From NCBI GenBank assembly GCA_018817515.1, contig JAHIUD010000028.1, positions 1 through 38,237 of the forward strand: a stretch of DNA of 38,237 nt. Reading direction: 5' to 3'. Position numbers and translations under genes: made by a program. The notes below the pieces were generated by a model. That model did not search any database. It was not told the origin of the DNA and saw nothing but the letters and a program-made list of their open reading frames with translations. Positions 15,582 through 23,899 of this stretch are shown here, piece after piece. The stretch comes from Pseudomonadota bacterium. GTDB lineage: Bacteria > Desulfobacterota > Desulfovibrionia > Desulfovibrionales > Desulfovibrionaceae. Each line of letters starts with the position of its first letter. Position 1 is the first letter of the stretch.

Positions 15582-15737
15582 ATGTGGAGCCATGTGTCCC
15601 TGAAGGACATCCCGCCCGCCGTACTCATGCTGGCAGTGCTGACCATCTACTTCGACCTGACCACGGCGATCATCCTCGTGGCGGTGCTTGTGGTCGGTGT
15701 CGCTGCCGCGCGCAGGGACATGGGGGCAGGGCAGTAG
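15582..15737 (+). CDS. Orphan 51-residue membrane protein behind the Rhs remnant
   Basis: 51 aa with two hydrophobic stretches (about 12-24 and 27-43) and a basic C-terminal part. ATG 15582 has GGAG at 15573-15576. It is in the same frame as the LGAKGGDKD part of the Rhs remnant, so it could be either an independent small gene (orphan immunity-like protein) or the tail end of a former Rhs cassette. I recognise no family. The ribosome site favours an expressed small protein, but evidence is limited. Confidence 0.45.
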   Translation: MWSHVSLKDIPPAVLMLAVLTIYFDLTTAIILVAVLVVGVAAARRDMGAGQ

Positions 15738-15762
15738 CGGGAAGCCCCTGGGCTGATCTTAC

Positions 15763-15966
15763 CTACTTCCCGGCCTTGCGCCGCAGGGTCACGCTCTCGC
15801 CGCCGATGCCCCAGTTGTCCGTGTCCACCTCGTCGATGATGACCACGGTTGTGGCCGGGTTCTTGTTCAGCGTGGTCTGCAGGAGCTCGGTGACGCCCTG
15901 TATGAGCGCGGCCTTCTGCTCGGCGGTGACTCCGTCGCGGGTAATGCGGATGTTCACGTAGGGCAT
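15763..15966 (-). CDS. 4-oxalocrotonate tautomerase family protein
   Basis: 67 aa from ATG 15966 with TGGAGGAA upstream, which discards the longer frame to 16008. After removal of Met, Pro is the N-terminal residue (MPYVNIRI), the catalytic general base of the tautomerase superfamily; the length fits the short DmpI/4-OT type that forms hexamers. The substrate cannot be told. It is transcribed divergently from hisS, its start only 36 bases from the hisS -35 box, so the two promoters share a small region. Confidence 0.88.
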   Translation of the reverse strand: MPYVNIRITRDGVTAEQKAALIQGVTELLQTTLNKNPATTVVIIDEVDTDNWGIGGESVTLRRKAGK

Positions 15967-16001
15967 GGGTTCCTCCAAAGGTTTCGCGTGGATGCGCTGT
16001 T

Positions 16002-16030
16002 TTGACAATGCTGTTCCCGGAAGGTATATT
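16002..16030 (+). promoter_or_regulatory. Strong sigma-70 promoter of hisS
   Basis: Perfect TTGACA (16002-16007), 17-base spacer, TATATT (16025-16030). Predicted start near 16037, about 30 bases before the hisS ATG. Confidence 0.85.
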
Positions 16031-16052
16031 CCCCGCCTTTCGGAACCTCAAC

Positions 16053-16070
16053 ATGAATTGGAATACATGA
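16053..16070 (+). other. Five-codon leader ORF overlapping the hisS start
   Basis: ATG-AAT-TGG-AAT-ACA-TGA: its stop overlaps the hisS start codon (ATGA at 16067-16070). This could couple hisS translation to the leader. There are no His codons, so it is not a classical attenuator. Confidence 0.35.
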
Positions 16071-17308
16071 GCGCCATCCAGAAAATAAAAGGCTTTGCCG
16101 ACCTGTTCCCCGAAGACGCCCGCAGCTTTACGCACATGGAGGCCACAGCCCGCGAGGTCTTCTCCCGCTTCGGTTTCGGCGAGCTGCGCACCCCGCTTTT
16201 GGAGCGCACCGAGCTGTTCGCCAAGGGCATCGGCGAGGACACCGACGTGGTGGGCAAGGAGATGTACACCTTCACCGATCGCGGCGACCGCTCCCTGACC
16301 CTGCGCCCCGAGGCTACGGCCGGGGTGCTGCGCGCCGCCATCGAGGCCGGGGGCTTCGAGCAGGGCCGCGCTGCCCGCTACTACACCTTTGGCCCCATGT
16401 TCCGCTACGAGCGCCCGCAAAAGGGCCGCATGCGCCAGTTCCACCAGATCAACGCCGAGCTCATCGGCTCGCCCGAGCCGCAAGCCGACGTTGAGGTCAT
16501 CCTCATGCTGGAGGACTTCCTGCGGAGCCTTGGCTTGCAGGAGCTCTGCTTCGAGCTGAACTCGCTCGGCTGCCGCGAGTGCCGCCCGGACTACCGCGCC
16601 GCCCTGACCAAATATTTCGAGGCGCTGGACGTTGCTTCGCTCTGCGAGGACTGCCGCCGCAGGATGCACACCAACCCCCTGCGCGTGCTGGACTGCAAGG
16701 TCCCGGCCTGCAAGGGGCTGGTCAAGGACGCCCCGGAGATCGGCCAGCACACCTGCGAAAGCTGCCGCGGCCACTTCGCCGCCGTGCTCTCCCTGGTGGA
16801 TCGCGCCGGGCTCAAGTACACGCTCAATCCGCGTCTGGTGCGCGGGCTGGACTACTACCAGCGCACCACGTTCGAAGTGACGTCGGGCGCCATCGGCGCG
16901 CAGACCGCCGTGGCTGGCGGTGGCCGCTACGACGGCCTGGTGCAGCTCCTTGGCGGCCCGGACGCCCCTGGCGTGGGCTTTGCCTGCGGCATGGAGCGCC
17001 TGGCCATGCTCATGGACAAGCCCGAGGCCCCGCGCCCGGACTTCTTCCTGGCCGTGACCGATACCCGCGAGGGCACGGCTGCGGTGGACACGGCCCTCCT
17101 GCTGGCGCACAAGCTCAGGCTGCGCGGGCTTACCGGCGAGTGCGACTACACCAGCGGCAGCATGAAGAGCCGCCTGCGCCACGCGGGCCGCATAAACGCG
17201 CGCAAGTGCTACATCATCGGCGCAGACGAGCTGGACAACGGCCAGGTGACGGTGAAGGACATGGAAGACGGTGAGCAGCTCAAGCTCGACATCGCCGCTT
17301 TCGACTAA
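16067..17308 (+). CDS. hisS: Histidyl-tRNA synthetase
   Basis: 413 aa class II synthetase that charges tRNA-His. ATG 16067 is the first Met giving the normal N-terminus (SAIQKIKGFADLFPED); the frame open to 15965 runs through the promoter. Motif 2 (FRYERPQKGRMRQFHQ), the His-specific LVRGLDYYQRTTFEV segment and the motif 3 region GVGFACGMERL are visible, with the anticodon-binding domain after about 325. A zinc-like set of cysteines (CRECRPD, CEDCRRR, CKVPAC, CESC) lies in the insertion domain, a common feature of this HisRS subtype. It heads the hisS-aspS-def-fmt-DUF116 cluster. Confidence 0.96.
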   Translation: MSAIQKIKGFADLFPEDARSFTHMEATAREVFSRFGFGELRTPLLERTELFAKGIGEDTDVVGKEMYTFTDRGDRSLTLRPEATAGVLRAAIEAGGFEQGRAARYYTFGPMFRYERPQKGRMRQFHQINAELIGSPEPQADVEVILMLEDFLRSLGLQELCFELNSLGCRECRPDYRAALTKYFEALDVASLCEDCRRRMHTNPLRVLDCKVPACKGLVKDAPEIGQHTCESCRGHFAAVLSLVDRAGLKYTLNPRLVRGLDYYQRTTFEVTSGAIGAQTAVAGGGRYDGLVQLLGGPDAPGVGFACGMERLAMLMDKPEAPRPDFFLAVTDTREGTAAVDTALLLAHKLRLRGLTGECDYTSGSMKSRLRHAGRINARKCYIIGADELDNGQVTVKDMEDGEQLKLDIAAFD

Positions 17309-17362
17309 ATACAAGGTATATTCCGCCACTTCCGGCGAGTTCGTTTTCGAAAAGGAACCACA

Positions 17363-19240
17363 ATGACCGACCAGACCAGCACCGTTGGCGAAGAACGCGA
17401 CTACGACGAGTACCGGGTCATCCAGGACCTGGGCGGCTGGAAGCGCAGCCACCACTGCAACCAGCTGACGAGCGCCAACCTGGGCGAGGAAGTCACCCTC
17501 ATGGGCTGGGTGCAGTTCCGCCGTGACCACGGCGGGCTCATCTTCATCGACCTGCGCGACCGCGAGGGCCTGACCCAGACCGTGTTCAGCCCGGAGGTCG
17601 CCCCGGAGGCGCATGAGCGCGCCCACGCCATCCGCATCGAGTATGTCTGCGCCCTGCGCGGCATCGTGCGCGCACGCCCCGAGGGCATGGCCAATCCCGG
17701 CATGGCCACCGGCGAGATCGAGGTCTACGTCACCGACTGGAAGCTTTTGAACACCAGCGACACCCCGCCGTTCCCCATCGAGGACCGCGTGGACGCCGCC
17801 GAGATGCTGCGCCTCAAGTACCGCTACCTCGACCTGCGCCGCCCGCGCCTGGCCAAGAACCTCATCCTGCGCAACAAGGCCGCCCAGAGCGTGCGCCGCT
17901 ACCTGGACGGCCTGGGCTTCCTGGAGATCGAGACGCCGGTGCTCACCAAGAGCACGCCTGAGGGCGCGCGCGACTTCCTGGTGCCCAGCCGCATGAGCCA
18001 GGGCATGTTCTACGCCCTGCCGCAGAGCCCGCAGATCTTCAAGCAGCTGCTCATGGTCTCCGGCCTGGACCGCTACTTCCAGATCGTCAAGTGCTTCCGC
18101 GACGAGGACCTGCGCGCCGACCGCCAGCCCGAGTTCACCCAGATCGACATCGAGATGAGTTTCCCGGACGAGGAGCAGGTCATGGGCATGGCCGAGGGCC
18201 TGGTGCGCACCCTGTTCAGCGAGACCATCGGCGCTCAGCTTCCCGCAAGCTTCCCGCGCATGACCTACAAGCAGGCCATGGACGAGTACGGCTCGGACAA
18301 ACCGGATGTGCGCTTCGAGCTGCGCCTGGCCGACGTGAAGGACATCTTCGCGGGCGGCGGGTTCAAGGTCTTTGCCAACGCGCCGTGCCTCAAGGCCATG
18401 CGCGTGCCCGGGGGCCTGGAGCTCTCGCGCAAGGAGATCGACGACTACACCGAGTTCGTGAAGATTTACGGCGCGCAGGGCCTGGCCTGGATCAAGGTCA
18501 AGGAGGACGGCGAGTGGCAGTCGCCCATCGTCAAGTTCTTCTCCGACGACGAGAAGGCCAAGCTGGCCGAGCGCCTGGGCATGGTCCCCGGCGACATCGT
18601 GTTCTTCCAGGCTGCGCCCGAAGACGTCACCAACGCCTCGCTGGGCAACCTGCGGCTCAAGGTGGGCGAGCGTTTCGGCCTTATCGACGAGAAGGCCTTT
18701 GCGCCCTTGTGGGTCACGGACTTCCCGCTCTTGGAGTACGACGCCGAGGACAAGCGCTGGGTGGCCAAGCACCACCCCTTCACCTCGCCCCAGCCCGGCC
18801 AGATGGACACCATCGCCTCTGATCCCGCCGGGGCCCTTGCCCGCGCCTACGACCTGGTCTTAAACGGCTCCGAGATCGGCGGCGGGTCCATCCGCATCCA
18901 CACCCCGGCCGCCCAGAAGGCCATGTTCCAGGCCTTGGGCATCGCGGACGACGAGGCTGAGGAGAAGTTCGGCTTCCTCATCGAGGCCCTGAAATTCGGC
19001 GCGCCCCCGCATGGCGGCATTGCCTTTGGCCTGGACCGCATTATCATGATCCTGACGGGCGCGAAGTCGATTCGAGACGTCATCGCCTTCCCCAAGACCC
19101 AGAAGGCCACCTGTCTCATGACCGACGCGCCCAATGTCGTCGCCAAGAAGCAGTTGCGCGAGTTGGGAATTGCGTTGCGCGAGAAGCCCCAGGACGCCCC
19201 GGCGGCAGAACAGACCCACGAAAAGAAGAATGAGGCCTAG
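17363..19240 (+). CDS. aspS: Aspartyl-tRNA synthetase
   Basis: 625 aa bacterial-type AspRS, slightly long because of an N-terminal extension of about 25 residues and a charged Ala-Pro-rich tail. The OB-fold anticodon domain (about 45-130) includes LMGWVQFRRDHGGLIFIDLRD. Class II motif 1 (FLEIETPVLTKSTPEGARDF), motif 2 (FRDEDLRADRQPEFTQID) and motif 3 (GLDRIIMIL) are intact, with the bacterial GAD insert between motifs 2 and 3. AAAAGGAAC at 17349-17357 supports ATG 17363. It starts 54 bases after hisS; the box AAGGTATATTCC ahead of it repeats the -10 region of the hisS promoter. Whether it also charges Asn-tRNA cannot be seen. Confidence 0.96.
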   Translation: MTDQTSTVGEERDYDEYRVIQDLGGWKRSHHCNQLTSANLGEEVTLMGWVQFRRDHGGLIFIDLRDREGLTQTVFSPEVAPEAHERAHAIRIEYVCALRGIVRARPEGMANPGMATGEIEVYVTDWKLLNTSDTPPFPIEDRVDAAEMLRLKYRYLDLRRPRLAKNLILRNKAAQSVRRYLDGLGFLEIETPVLTKSTPEGARDFLVPSRMSQGMFYALPQSPQIFKQLLMVSGLDRYFQIVKCFRDEDLRADRQPEFTQIDIEMSFPDEEQVMGMAEGLVRTLFSETIGAQLPASFPRMTYKQAMDEYGSDKPDVRFELRLADVKDIFAGGGFKVFANAPCLKAMRVPGGLELSRKEIDDYTEFVKIYGAQGLAWIKVKEDGEWQSPIVKFFSDDEKAKLAERLGMVPGDIVFFQAAPEDVTNASLGNLRLKVGERFGLIDEKAFAPLWVTDFPLLEYDAEDKRWVAKHHPFTSPQPGQMDTIASDPAGALARAYDLVLNGSEIGGGSIRIHTPAAQKAMFQALGIADDEAEEKFGFLIEALKFGAPPHGGIAFGLDRIIMILTGAKSIRDVIAFPKTQKATCLMTDAPNVVAKKQLRELGIALREKPQDAPAAEQTHEKKNEA

Positions 19241-19246
19241 GACACA

Positions 19247-19750
19247 ATGACCCGACTCGCCGTTCGCACCTACCCGGACCCCGTGCTGGCCGAAAAGGCC
19301 AAGCCCGTGGCCGAGATCACGCCTGAGATCAAGCAGCTCATGGCCGACATGGTGCAGACCATGTACGAGAGCGACGGCGTGGGCCTGGCCGCACCCCAGG
19401 TGGGGCACGCCATCCGGCTCATCACCATTGATGAGACCGGCCCCAAGGAGCGCAAGAACCCCATGGTGATCCTGAATCCGGTGCTGGTGGACGGCGCAGG
19501 GAGCAAGGAGTCCGAGGAGTCCTGCTTAAGCCTCCCGACCTTCACCTGCATGGTCAAGCGCTTCGAGACCGTCACCGCGCGCGGCCAGAACGAGAAGGGC
19601 GAGGACATCGAAATCAAGGCCGAGGGGCTCTTGGCCATCATTCTGCAGCACGAGTGCGACCACCTGGAGGGCAAGACCCTGGTCAACCACGCCAGCCGCC
19701 TGAAGCGCACCATGTACGACACCAAGGTCAAGAAATGGAAGAAGGACTAG
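19247..19750 (+). CDS. def: Peptide deformylase
   Basis: 167 aa. All three motifs of the iron/zinc enzyme that removes formyl groups from nascent proteins are present: GVGLAAPQ (about 45-52), ESCLSLP (about 90-96) and HECDHLEG (about 132-139), which supply the Cys, two His and the catalytic Glu. It begins six bases after aspS and overlaps fmt by 16 bases, the usual def-fmt pairing. Confidence 0.96.
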   Translation: MTRLAVRTYPDPVLAEKAKPVAEITPEIKQLMADMVQTMYESDGVGLAAPQVGHAIRLITIDETGPKERKNPMVILNPVLVDGAGSKESEESCLSLPTFTCMVKRFETVTARGQNEKGEDIEIKAEGLLAIILQHECDHLEGKTLVNHASRLKRTMYDTKVKKWKKD

Positions 19751-20763
19751 ACTTCGACGAGACCAGACCCAGGGACCCGCGCCTGGACGAACTGCCCAGC
19801 CCGCCCCTGCGCGTGGTCTTCATGGGCACGCCGGACTTCGCGGCGGTGATCCTGCGTACGCTGCTTGGCTGGCCCGGCGCAGAGGTGCTGGCCGCCTACA
19901 CCCAGCCCGACCGGCCCTGCGGGCGCGGCCAGGAGTTTAAGCCCTCGCCGGTGAAGCTGGCAGCCCTGGAGAAGGGCGTCGAAGTCCGCCAGCCGTTTAA
20001 TTTCAAGGACGAGGCCGACGTGGCCGCCCTGCGCGAGCTTGGCGCCGACGTGCTGGTGGTGGCCGCCTACGGGCTCATCCTGCCCCAGAGCGTGCTCGAC
20101 GCGGCAAAGCTCATGCCCATCAACGTGCACGCCTCGCTCTTGCCGCGCTGGCGCGGGGCCGCGCCCATCCAGCGGGCCATCGAGGCCGGGGACGCGGCCA
20201 CCGGCATTACCATCATGCGCATGGTGCTGGGGCTCGACGCCGGGCCGATCCTGCTCCAGCGGGCCCTGCGCATCGCCGAGACCGACCACGCCGGGACCCT
20301 GCACGACGAGCTGGCTGAAATGGGCGCGGACGCCCTGCTGGAGGCCCTGACGCGCCTGCCCCAGGGGCGGCTGCTGAACATGCCCCAGGACGAGGCGCGC
20401 GTGACCTACGCACCCAAGCTCACCAAGGATCAGGGCCGCATCGACTGGAACGCGGAGGCGCAAACGCTGCAAAACCGCATCCGGGCCATGCACCCCTGGC
20501 CGAGCGCGTATTTCGAGTGGAGGCAGCCCTCTGGCAAGACGCTGACCCTGACCATTGAACCGGGCAGGGTGGGGGGCGAACTGCCGCCAGGGACCGCGCC
20601 AGGGACCATCCTCGGCGTTGTGGAGGACCAGGACAGCAAGTTTCTGGCCATCGCCTGCGCGGACAAGACCTACCTGACCCCGCGCGTGACCCCCCAGGGC
20701 AAGAAGCCTCAAGACGCCACGGCCTTCGCCTGCGGCTACCTCAAGAACGTCTGCCAGGGCTAG
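19735..20763 (+). CDS. fmt: Methionyl-tRNA formyltransferase
   Basis: 342 aa. The conserved protein begins at LRVVFMGTPDFA. The nearest sensible start is ATG 19735, inside the end of def, giving about 22 extra residues; no ribosome site supports a shorter form. Formyltransferase motifs are present: HASLLPRWRGAAPIQRAI holds the catalytic His and the SLLPxWRGAxPI signature, and GITIMRMVLGLDAGPIL the catalytic Asp. The C-terminal OB domain covers about 225-335. It formylates the initiator Met-tRNA and works in sequence with def. Confidence 0.94.
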   Translation: MEEGLDFDETRPRDPRLDELPSPPLRVVFMGTPDFAAVILRTLLGWPGAEVLAAYTQPDRPCGRGQEFKPSPVKLAALEKGVEVRQPFNFKDEADVAALRELGADVLVVAAYGLILPQSVLDAAKLMPINVHASLLPRWRGAAPIQRAIEAGDAATGITIMRMVLGLDAGPILLQRALRIAETDHAGTLHDELAEMGADALLEALTRLPQGRLLNMPQDEARVTYAPKLTKDQGRIDWNAEAQTLQNRIRAMHPWPSAYFEWRQPSGKTLTLTIEPGRVGGELPPGTAPGTILGVVEDQDSKFLAIACADKTYLTPRVTPQGKKPQDATAFACGYLKNVCQG

Positions 20764-20789
20764 CGCCCCGGAAGGAACCGTATCCGAGC

Positions 20790-21602
20790 ATGGACAGCAC
20801 CGGACAGGGCAACGCCAGATCGGACAACACCGGGCGGGACAACACCGGACAAGGCCCCGTGCGCAAGCGCCTGTTCATCGGGCTCATCGCCGGAACCTGC
20901 CTGCTTGTCTGCGCGCTTCTGGCGCTGCTCTGGGTGGTGCCCTACGTGGGCCTGCGCAACATCCACCCCTCCGCGCCCTGGGTGTTGGGCGCGATTCTGG
21001 GCGCGCTGTTCCTGCTGGTGCTCTGGGCCTGCCTGGGCCTGCTCTTGAGCGTCGTCCTGCCCCGGCCCTTGCCGCTGAGTCAGCGCGTGCGCGGCGTCAC
21101 GGTGAAGCTGCTCGTGCCCATGATGAGCCTCTTGGGGCGCATGCTCGGCTTCACCAAGGAGGACATCCACACTTCCTTCATCAAGGTCAACAACGAGATG
21201 GTGCTGCGCGAGCTGGGGCGTTTTCCGGCCGGGCGCATCCTGCTGCTTGTGCCGCATTGTTTGCAGAACAGCCGCTGCGAGATGCGCCTGACCCACGACG
21301 TAGACAACTGCAAGCGCTGCGGCAAGTGCCCCATCACCGGTCTGCTCGACCTGCGCGACAAGTACGGGGTGCACCTGGCCGTGGCCACGGGCGGCACCAT
21401 CGCCCGGCGCATCGTGGTGGAAAAGCGGCCCAAGGTGATCGTTGCCGTGGCCTGCTACCGCGACCTCTCCAGCGGCATCCAGGACGCCTACCCCCTGCCG
21501 GTTTTCGGCGTGTTGAACGAGCGCCCCTTCGGCCCCTGCCTGGACACCACCGTGGCCCTGGACAGGCTGGAAACGGCGCTGACAAGGTTTTTGCAACACT
21601 AG
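20790..21602 (+). CDS. DUF116 domain membrane protein
   Basis: 270 aa. The first 25 residues are Asn/Thr/Gly-rich, encoded by repeated GACAACACCGG-like units. Two membrane helices follow (about 28-53 and 65-90). The cytoplasmic part from about 110 is DUF116, with VPHCLQNSRC, the cysteine motif CKRCGKCPI (about 172-180), ATGGTIARRIV and VACYRDLSSGI. The Cys pattern suggests a metal or Fe-S site, but the function of the family is unknown. It sits 26 bases after fmt behind GGAAGGAA and is probably the last gene of the cluster. Confidence 0.85.
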   Translation: MDSTGQGNARSDNTGRDNTGQGPVRKRLFIGLIAGTCLLVCALLALLWVVPYVGLRNIHPSAPWVLGAILGALFLLVLWACLGLLLSVVLPRPLPLSQRVRGVTVKLLVPMMSLLGRMLGFTKEDIHTSFIKVNNEMVLRELGRFPAGRILLLVPHCLQNSRCEMRLTHDVDNCKRCGKCPITGLLDLRDKYGVHLAVATGGTIARRIVVEKRPKVIVAVACYRDLSSGIQDAYPLPVFGVLNERPFGPCLDTTVALDRLETALTRFLQH

Positions 21603-21715
21603 CCCCTTCACCTCCCCCCTCCAGGCGGCGCTTTCGCAGCCGGCAGCGCGGCGGCCAAGGTGACTTGGCCTGAGCCATCCGCAGACATGTCATTCCCAGA
21701 AATGATCATTACGGC

Positions 21716-21745
21716 TTGACCTTGCGCAGCCTGAAAAGGTAACAT
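21716..21745 (+). promoter_or_regulatory. Candidate promoter of the PAS gene with palindrome upstream
   Basis: TTGACC (21716-21721), 18-base spacer, TAACAT (21740-21745). Just upstream lies AATGATCATT (21701-21710), a perfect 10-base palindrome that may be an operator. Confidence 0.4.
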
Positions 21746-21782
21746 TAACGAGCATATATCGACACGGCCAAAGCGAGGTGGA

Positions 21783-22220
21783 ATGCTCGACAGCCTTGGG
21801 GAAATGGACAGCATCTTGGATGAGCAGGTGGCAGTGGAGGCCGTGCGCAGGAGCGAAGAACTGCTGCGGGCGGTGTTCAACTCCAGCCCGGAGCTGGTTT
21901 GCGTTACCACCATCTTCGGCGAGTTCGTGGAGGCCAACGAGGCCTTCTGCAAGGCCTGTGGCTTGGCGCGGGAGGATATCCTCGGCAAGCCCGGCAGTGC
22001 GATCAACCTCTGGGTGGACCTGGAGCGCCGCCACGAGTTCCTGACTCTCCTGGGCAAGCACGCCGTCGTGAGCTGTTTTGGGGCGGACATGCGCCACCAT
22101 AGCGGCAAGGTGATCCCCTGCCTGCTTTTCGCGCACGTCATCAAGGTCCATGGAACCGTGTTGGTGGTCACCACGGCCAAGGACATCTCCAACGCCTGCC
22201 CGGTCCCGGCGTATTTGTAG
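21783..22220 (+). CDS. Stand-alone PAS domain protein
   Basis: 145 aa. One PAS domain (about 25-135): LLRAVFNSSPELVCVTTIFGEFVEANEAFCKACG is the classic start (sensory box), followed by a linker and a final beta sheet segment ending VVTTAKDIS. There is no kinase, GGDEF or HTH output, so it would act by binding a partner. GAGG precedes the ATG at 21783. It is a single-gene unit between the DUF116 cluster and the convergent tRNA genes. Confidence 0.85.
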   Translation: MLDSLGEMDSILDEQVAVEAVRRSEELLRAVFNSSPELVCVTTIFGEFVEANEAFCKACGLAREDILGKPGSAINLWVDLERRHEFLTLLGKHAVVSCFGADMRHHSGKVIPCLLFAHVIKVHGTVLVVTTAKDISNACPVPAYL

Positions 22221-22277
22221 CCTCGGCTGTGCGGGCTCAAGCGCCTGCCGCCTGTCTGTGCGCAATCCCTGACAACG

Positions 22278-22310
22278 AAAAAGGGCCGAACCCTTGCGAG
22301 TTCGACCCTT
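22278..22310 (-). terminator. Intrinsic terminator of the tRNA operon
   Basis: On the minus strand AAGGGTCGAAC pairs with GTTCGGCCCTT (one G-U pair), 8-base loop, then five T. Plus-strand arms are 22281-22291 and 22300-22310. Confidence 0.85.
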
Positions 22311-22319
22311 GTTGCGTGC

Positions 22320-22396
22320 TGGCGGAGTGGACGGGACTTGAACCCGCGGCCTCCGACGTGACAGGCCGGCGTTATAACCAACTTAACTACCACTCC
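22320..22396 (-). tRNA. tRNA-Asp (anticodon GTC)
   Basis: 77 bases. Acceptor GGAGTGG pairs with CCACTCC, discriminator G, encoded CCA (22320-22322). D arm GTTA-AGTTGGTTA-TAAC, anticodon stem CCGGC/GTCGG with loop CTGTCAC giving GTC, and T arm GCGGG/CCCGT with TTCAAGT. The cloverleaf is intact. Confidence 0.96.
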
Positions 22397-22411
22397 GCAC
22401 TATGTAAACCG

Positions 22412-22487
22412 TGGTAGGCGGAACAGGGCTCGAACCTGTGACCTCCGGCTTGTAAGGCCGATGCTCTTCCAGCTGAGCTATCCGCCC
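22412..22487 (-). tRNA. tRNA-Val (anticodon TAC)
   Basis: 76 bases. Acceptor GGGCGGA pairs with TCCGCCT (one G-T pair), discriminator A, encoded CCA (22412-22414). D stem GCTC/GAGC, anticodon stem TCGGC/GCCGG with loop CTTACAA giving TAC, T arm ACAGG/CCTGT with TTCGAGC. It lies 15 bases upstream of tRNA-Asp in the same transcript. Confidence 0.96.
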
Positions 22488-22569
22488 GGAGGGAACAGAG
22501 CGCCTTTTCCAGCCGCGTTTCGGGATCTGGCCCGGTGCGCTTCTGGTGGCTGCCCGCCACGGAGAAAAT

Positions 22570-22598
22570 GCATTGCCACGAGCAGCCCCGGCTGTCAA
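22570..22598 (-). promoter_or_regulatory. Possible promoter of the tRNA-Val/tRNA-Asp unit
   Basis: Perfect TTGACA on the minus strand (22598-22593). The -10 at 17 bases is CAATGC, a poor match; the initiation point is uncertain. Confidence 0.3.
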
Positions 22599-22631
22599 AC
22601 GGTTTTTGCAAAAAAATCTCGCCAGGCCCTT

Positions 22632-23894
22632 TCAGCCCTCGCCGCGAAGCGCCGCGATGGGGTCCAGCCCGGCGGCCTGGCGCGCGGGTTTGAGCCCGAA
22701 CACCACCCCGATGCCCACCGCGCTGGCCAGAGACAGAAAGAACACCTTCCAGGAGAATAATATCTGGAGCATGCCCAGGCGCGTCAAAAGCTGGCCCAGC
22801 CCCAGGCCCAGCCCCAGGCCCACCAGCCCGCCCACAGCGGTCAGCACGGCGGCCTCCAGGAGAAACTGCGTGAGGATGGCCTGGCTTGTCGCGCCCACGG
22901 CCTTTTTGAGGCCGATCTCGCGGCTGCGCTCAGAAACGCTGATGGAGAACAGGTTGGCCAGCACGAACCCGCCCACAGTCATGGCGCTGGCTGCGGTGAC
23001 GCCCAGGAAGGCCACAAGCCCGCCCTTGAAGGCCGAGAGGAACTTCAGCACCTCATCGGCGGTGATGATGCTGAAGTCGTCGTCCTGGCCGGGCGAAAGC
23101 TTGTGTGTCATGCGCAAAAACGAGCGCAGGTTCTCGGTGTGGGCGACCATGCGCGCGGGCTCCAGGAACTTGATGCGCATGGCCCGGAAGGTGTGCCGGT
23201 CCATGTTGAAGCGCGCGGTGAGGGTGGTGATGGGCATGATGATGCGGTCGTCGATGTCGCCGCCGCCGCCGGATGCTCCCCGGTACTTGAGCCTCCCGAT
23301 GACCTGGACCTGGAACTTGTCGACCAGGAAGGTGCGCCCGATGGGCGAGGCGTCGCCAAAGAGTTCGCGCGCGGGCTTGTCGCCCAGGATTGCCACTCTC
23401 GCGCCCAGGCGCACATCCTCCTCGGAGAGGTCGCGGCCCTCCACCAGCGGCCAGTTCCAGGCGCTGGCGTAGCCTTCGGTTGCGCCGATGACCGTTGTGC
23501 CCTGCACGGAGGCGTCCAGGTGCCGCAGCGGCACGTCGGACTTGGCGCGCATGGGCACCACCAGGTATGCGCCCGGCAGCGACTGCCGGATGCCCCGGAT
23601 GTCGTCCTGGGTGAGGGTATTGGTGCGCGCTCCCACGGCCTGCTTCTTGAAGTTGCCGCCAAAGACCAGGGCCGCGTCCGGGCCGAACCACTCCACGATC
23701 TCCACGGCCTTGCGCTCGGCCCCGTCCACGGCGGTGACGATGAGCGTCAGCGAGGCCACGCCGAAGCCCACGCCCAGGATGACGAAGAACGAGCGCACCT
23801 TGTAGGCCCATACCGCAGCCAGGGCCATGCCCCAGAGGCGGCCCAGCTGCCGGAGCAGCGGACCCGGGGCAGTATGGCCGGACGGTGCGGGCAT
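22632..23894 (-). CDS. MacB/FtsX-type ABC permease without adjacent ATPase
   Basis: 420 aa. One N-terminal helix (about 30-52), a MacB-PCD periplasmic domain (about 55-290) and three C-terminal helices of the FtsX domain with SVSERSREIGLKKAVGA at the coupling helix. The protein ends PARQAAGLDPIAALRGE, the usual ending of MacB-type permeases. ATG 23894 lies five bases after the aminotransferase stop; a longer open frame to 24233 reads through that gene and is rejected. An internal ATG at 23828 lacks a ribosome site. No ABC ATPase gene accompanies it here, so it must share one encoded elsewhere. Confidence 0.88.
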   Translation of the reverse strand: MPAPSGHTAPGPLLRQLGRLWGMALAAVWAYKVRSFFVILGVGFGVASLTLIVTAVDGAERKAVEIVEWFGPDAALVFGGNFKKQAVGARTNTLTQDDIRGIRQSLPGAYLVVPMRAKSDVPLRHLDASVQGTTVIGATEGYASAWNWPLVEGRDLSEEDVRLGARVAILGDKPARELFGDASPIGRTFLVDKFQVQVIGRLKYRGASGGGGDIDDRIIMPITTLTARFNMDRHTFRAMRIKFLEPARMVAHTENLRSFLRMTHKLSPGQDDDFSIITADEVLKFLSAFKGGLVAFLGVTAASAMTVGGFVLANLFSISVSERSREIGLKKAVGATSQAILTQFLLEAAVLTAVGGLVGLGLGLGLGQLLTRLGMLQILFSWKVFFLSLASAVGIGVVFGLKPARQAAGLDPIAALRGEG

Positions 23895-23899
23895 GGCCC

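Noticed and set aside
15647-18775. 1042-codon minus-strand open frame
   Set aside because: Antisense to hisS and aspS, which are unmistakable; no start signal or domain.
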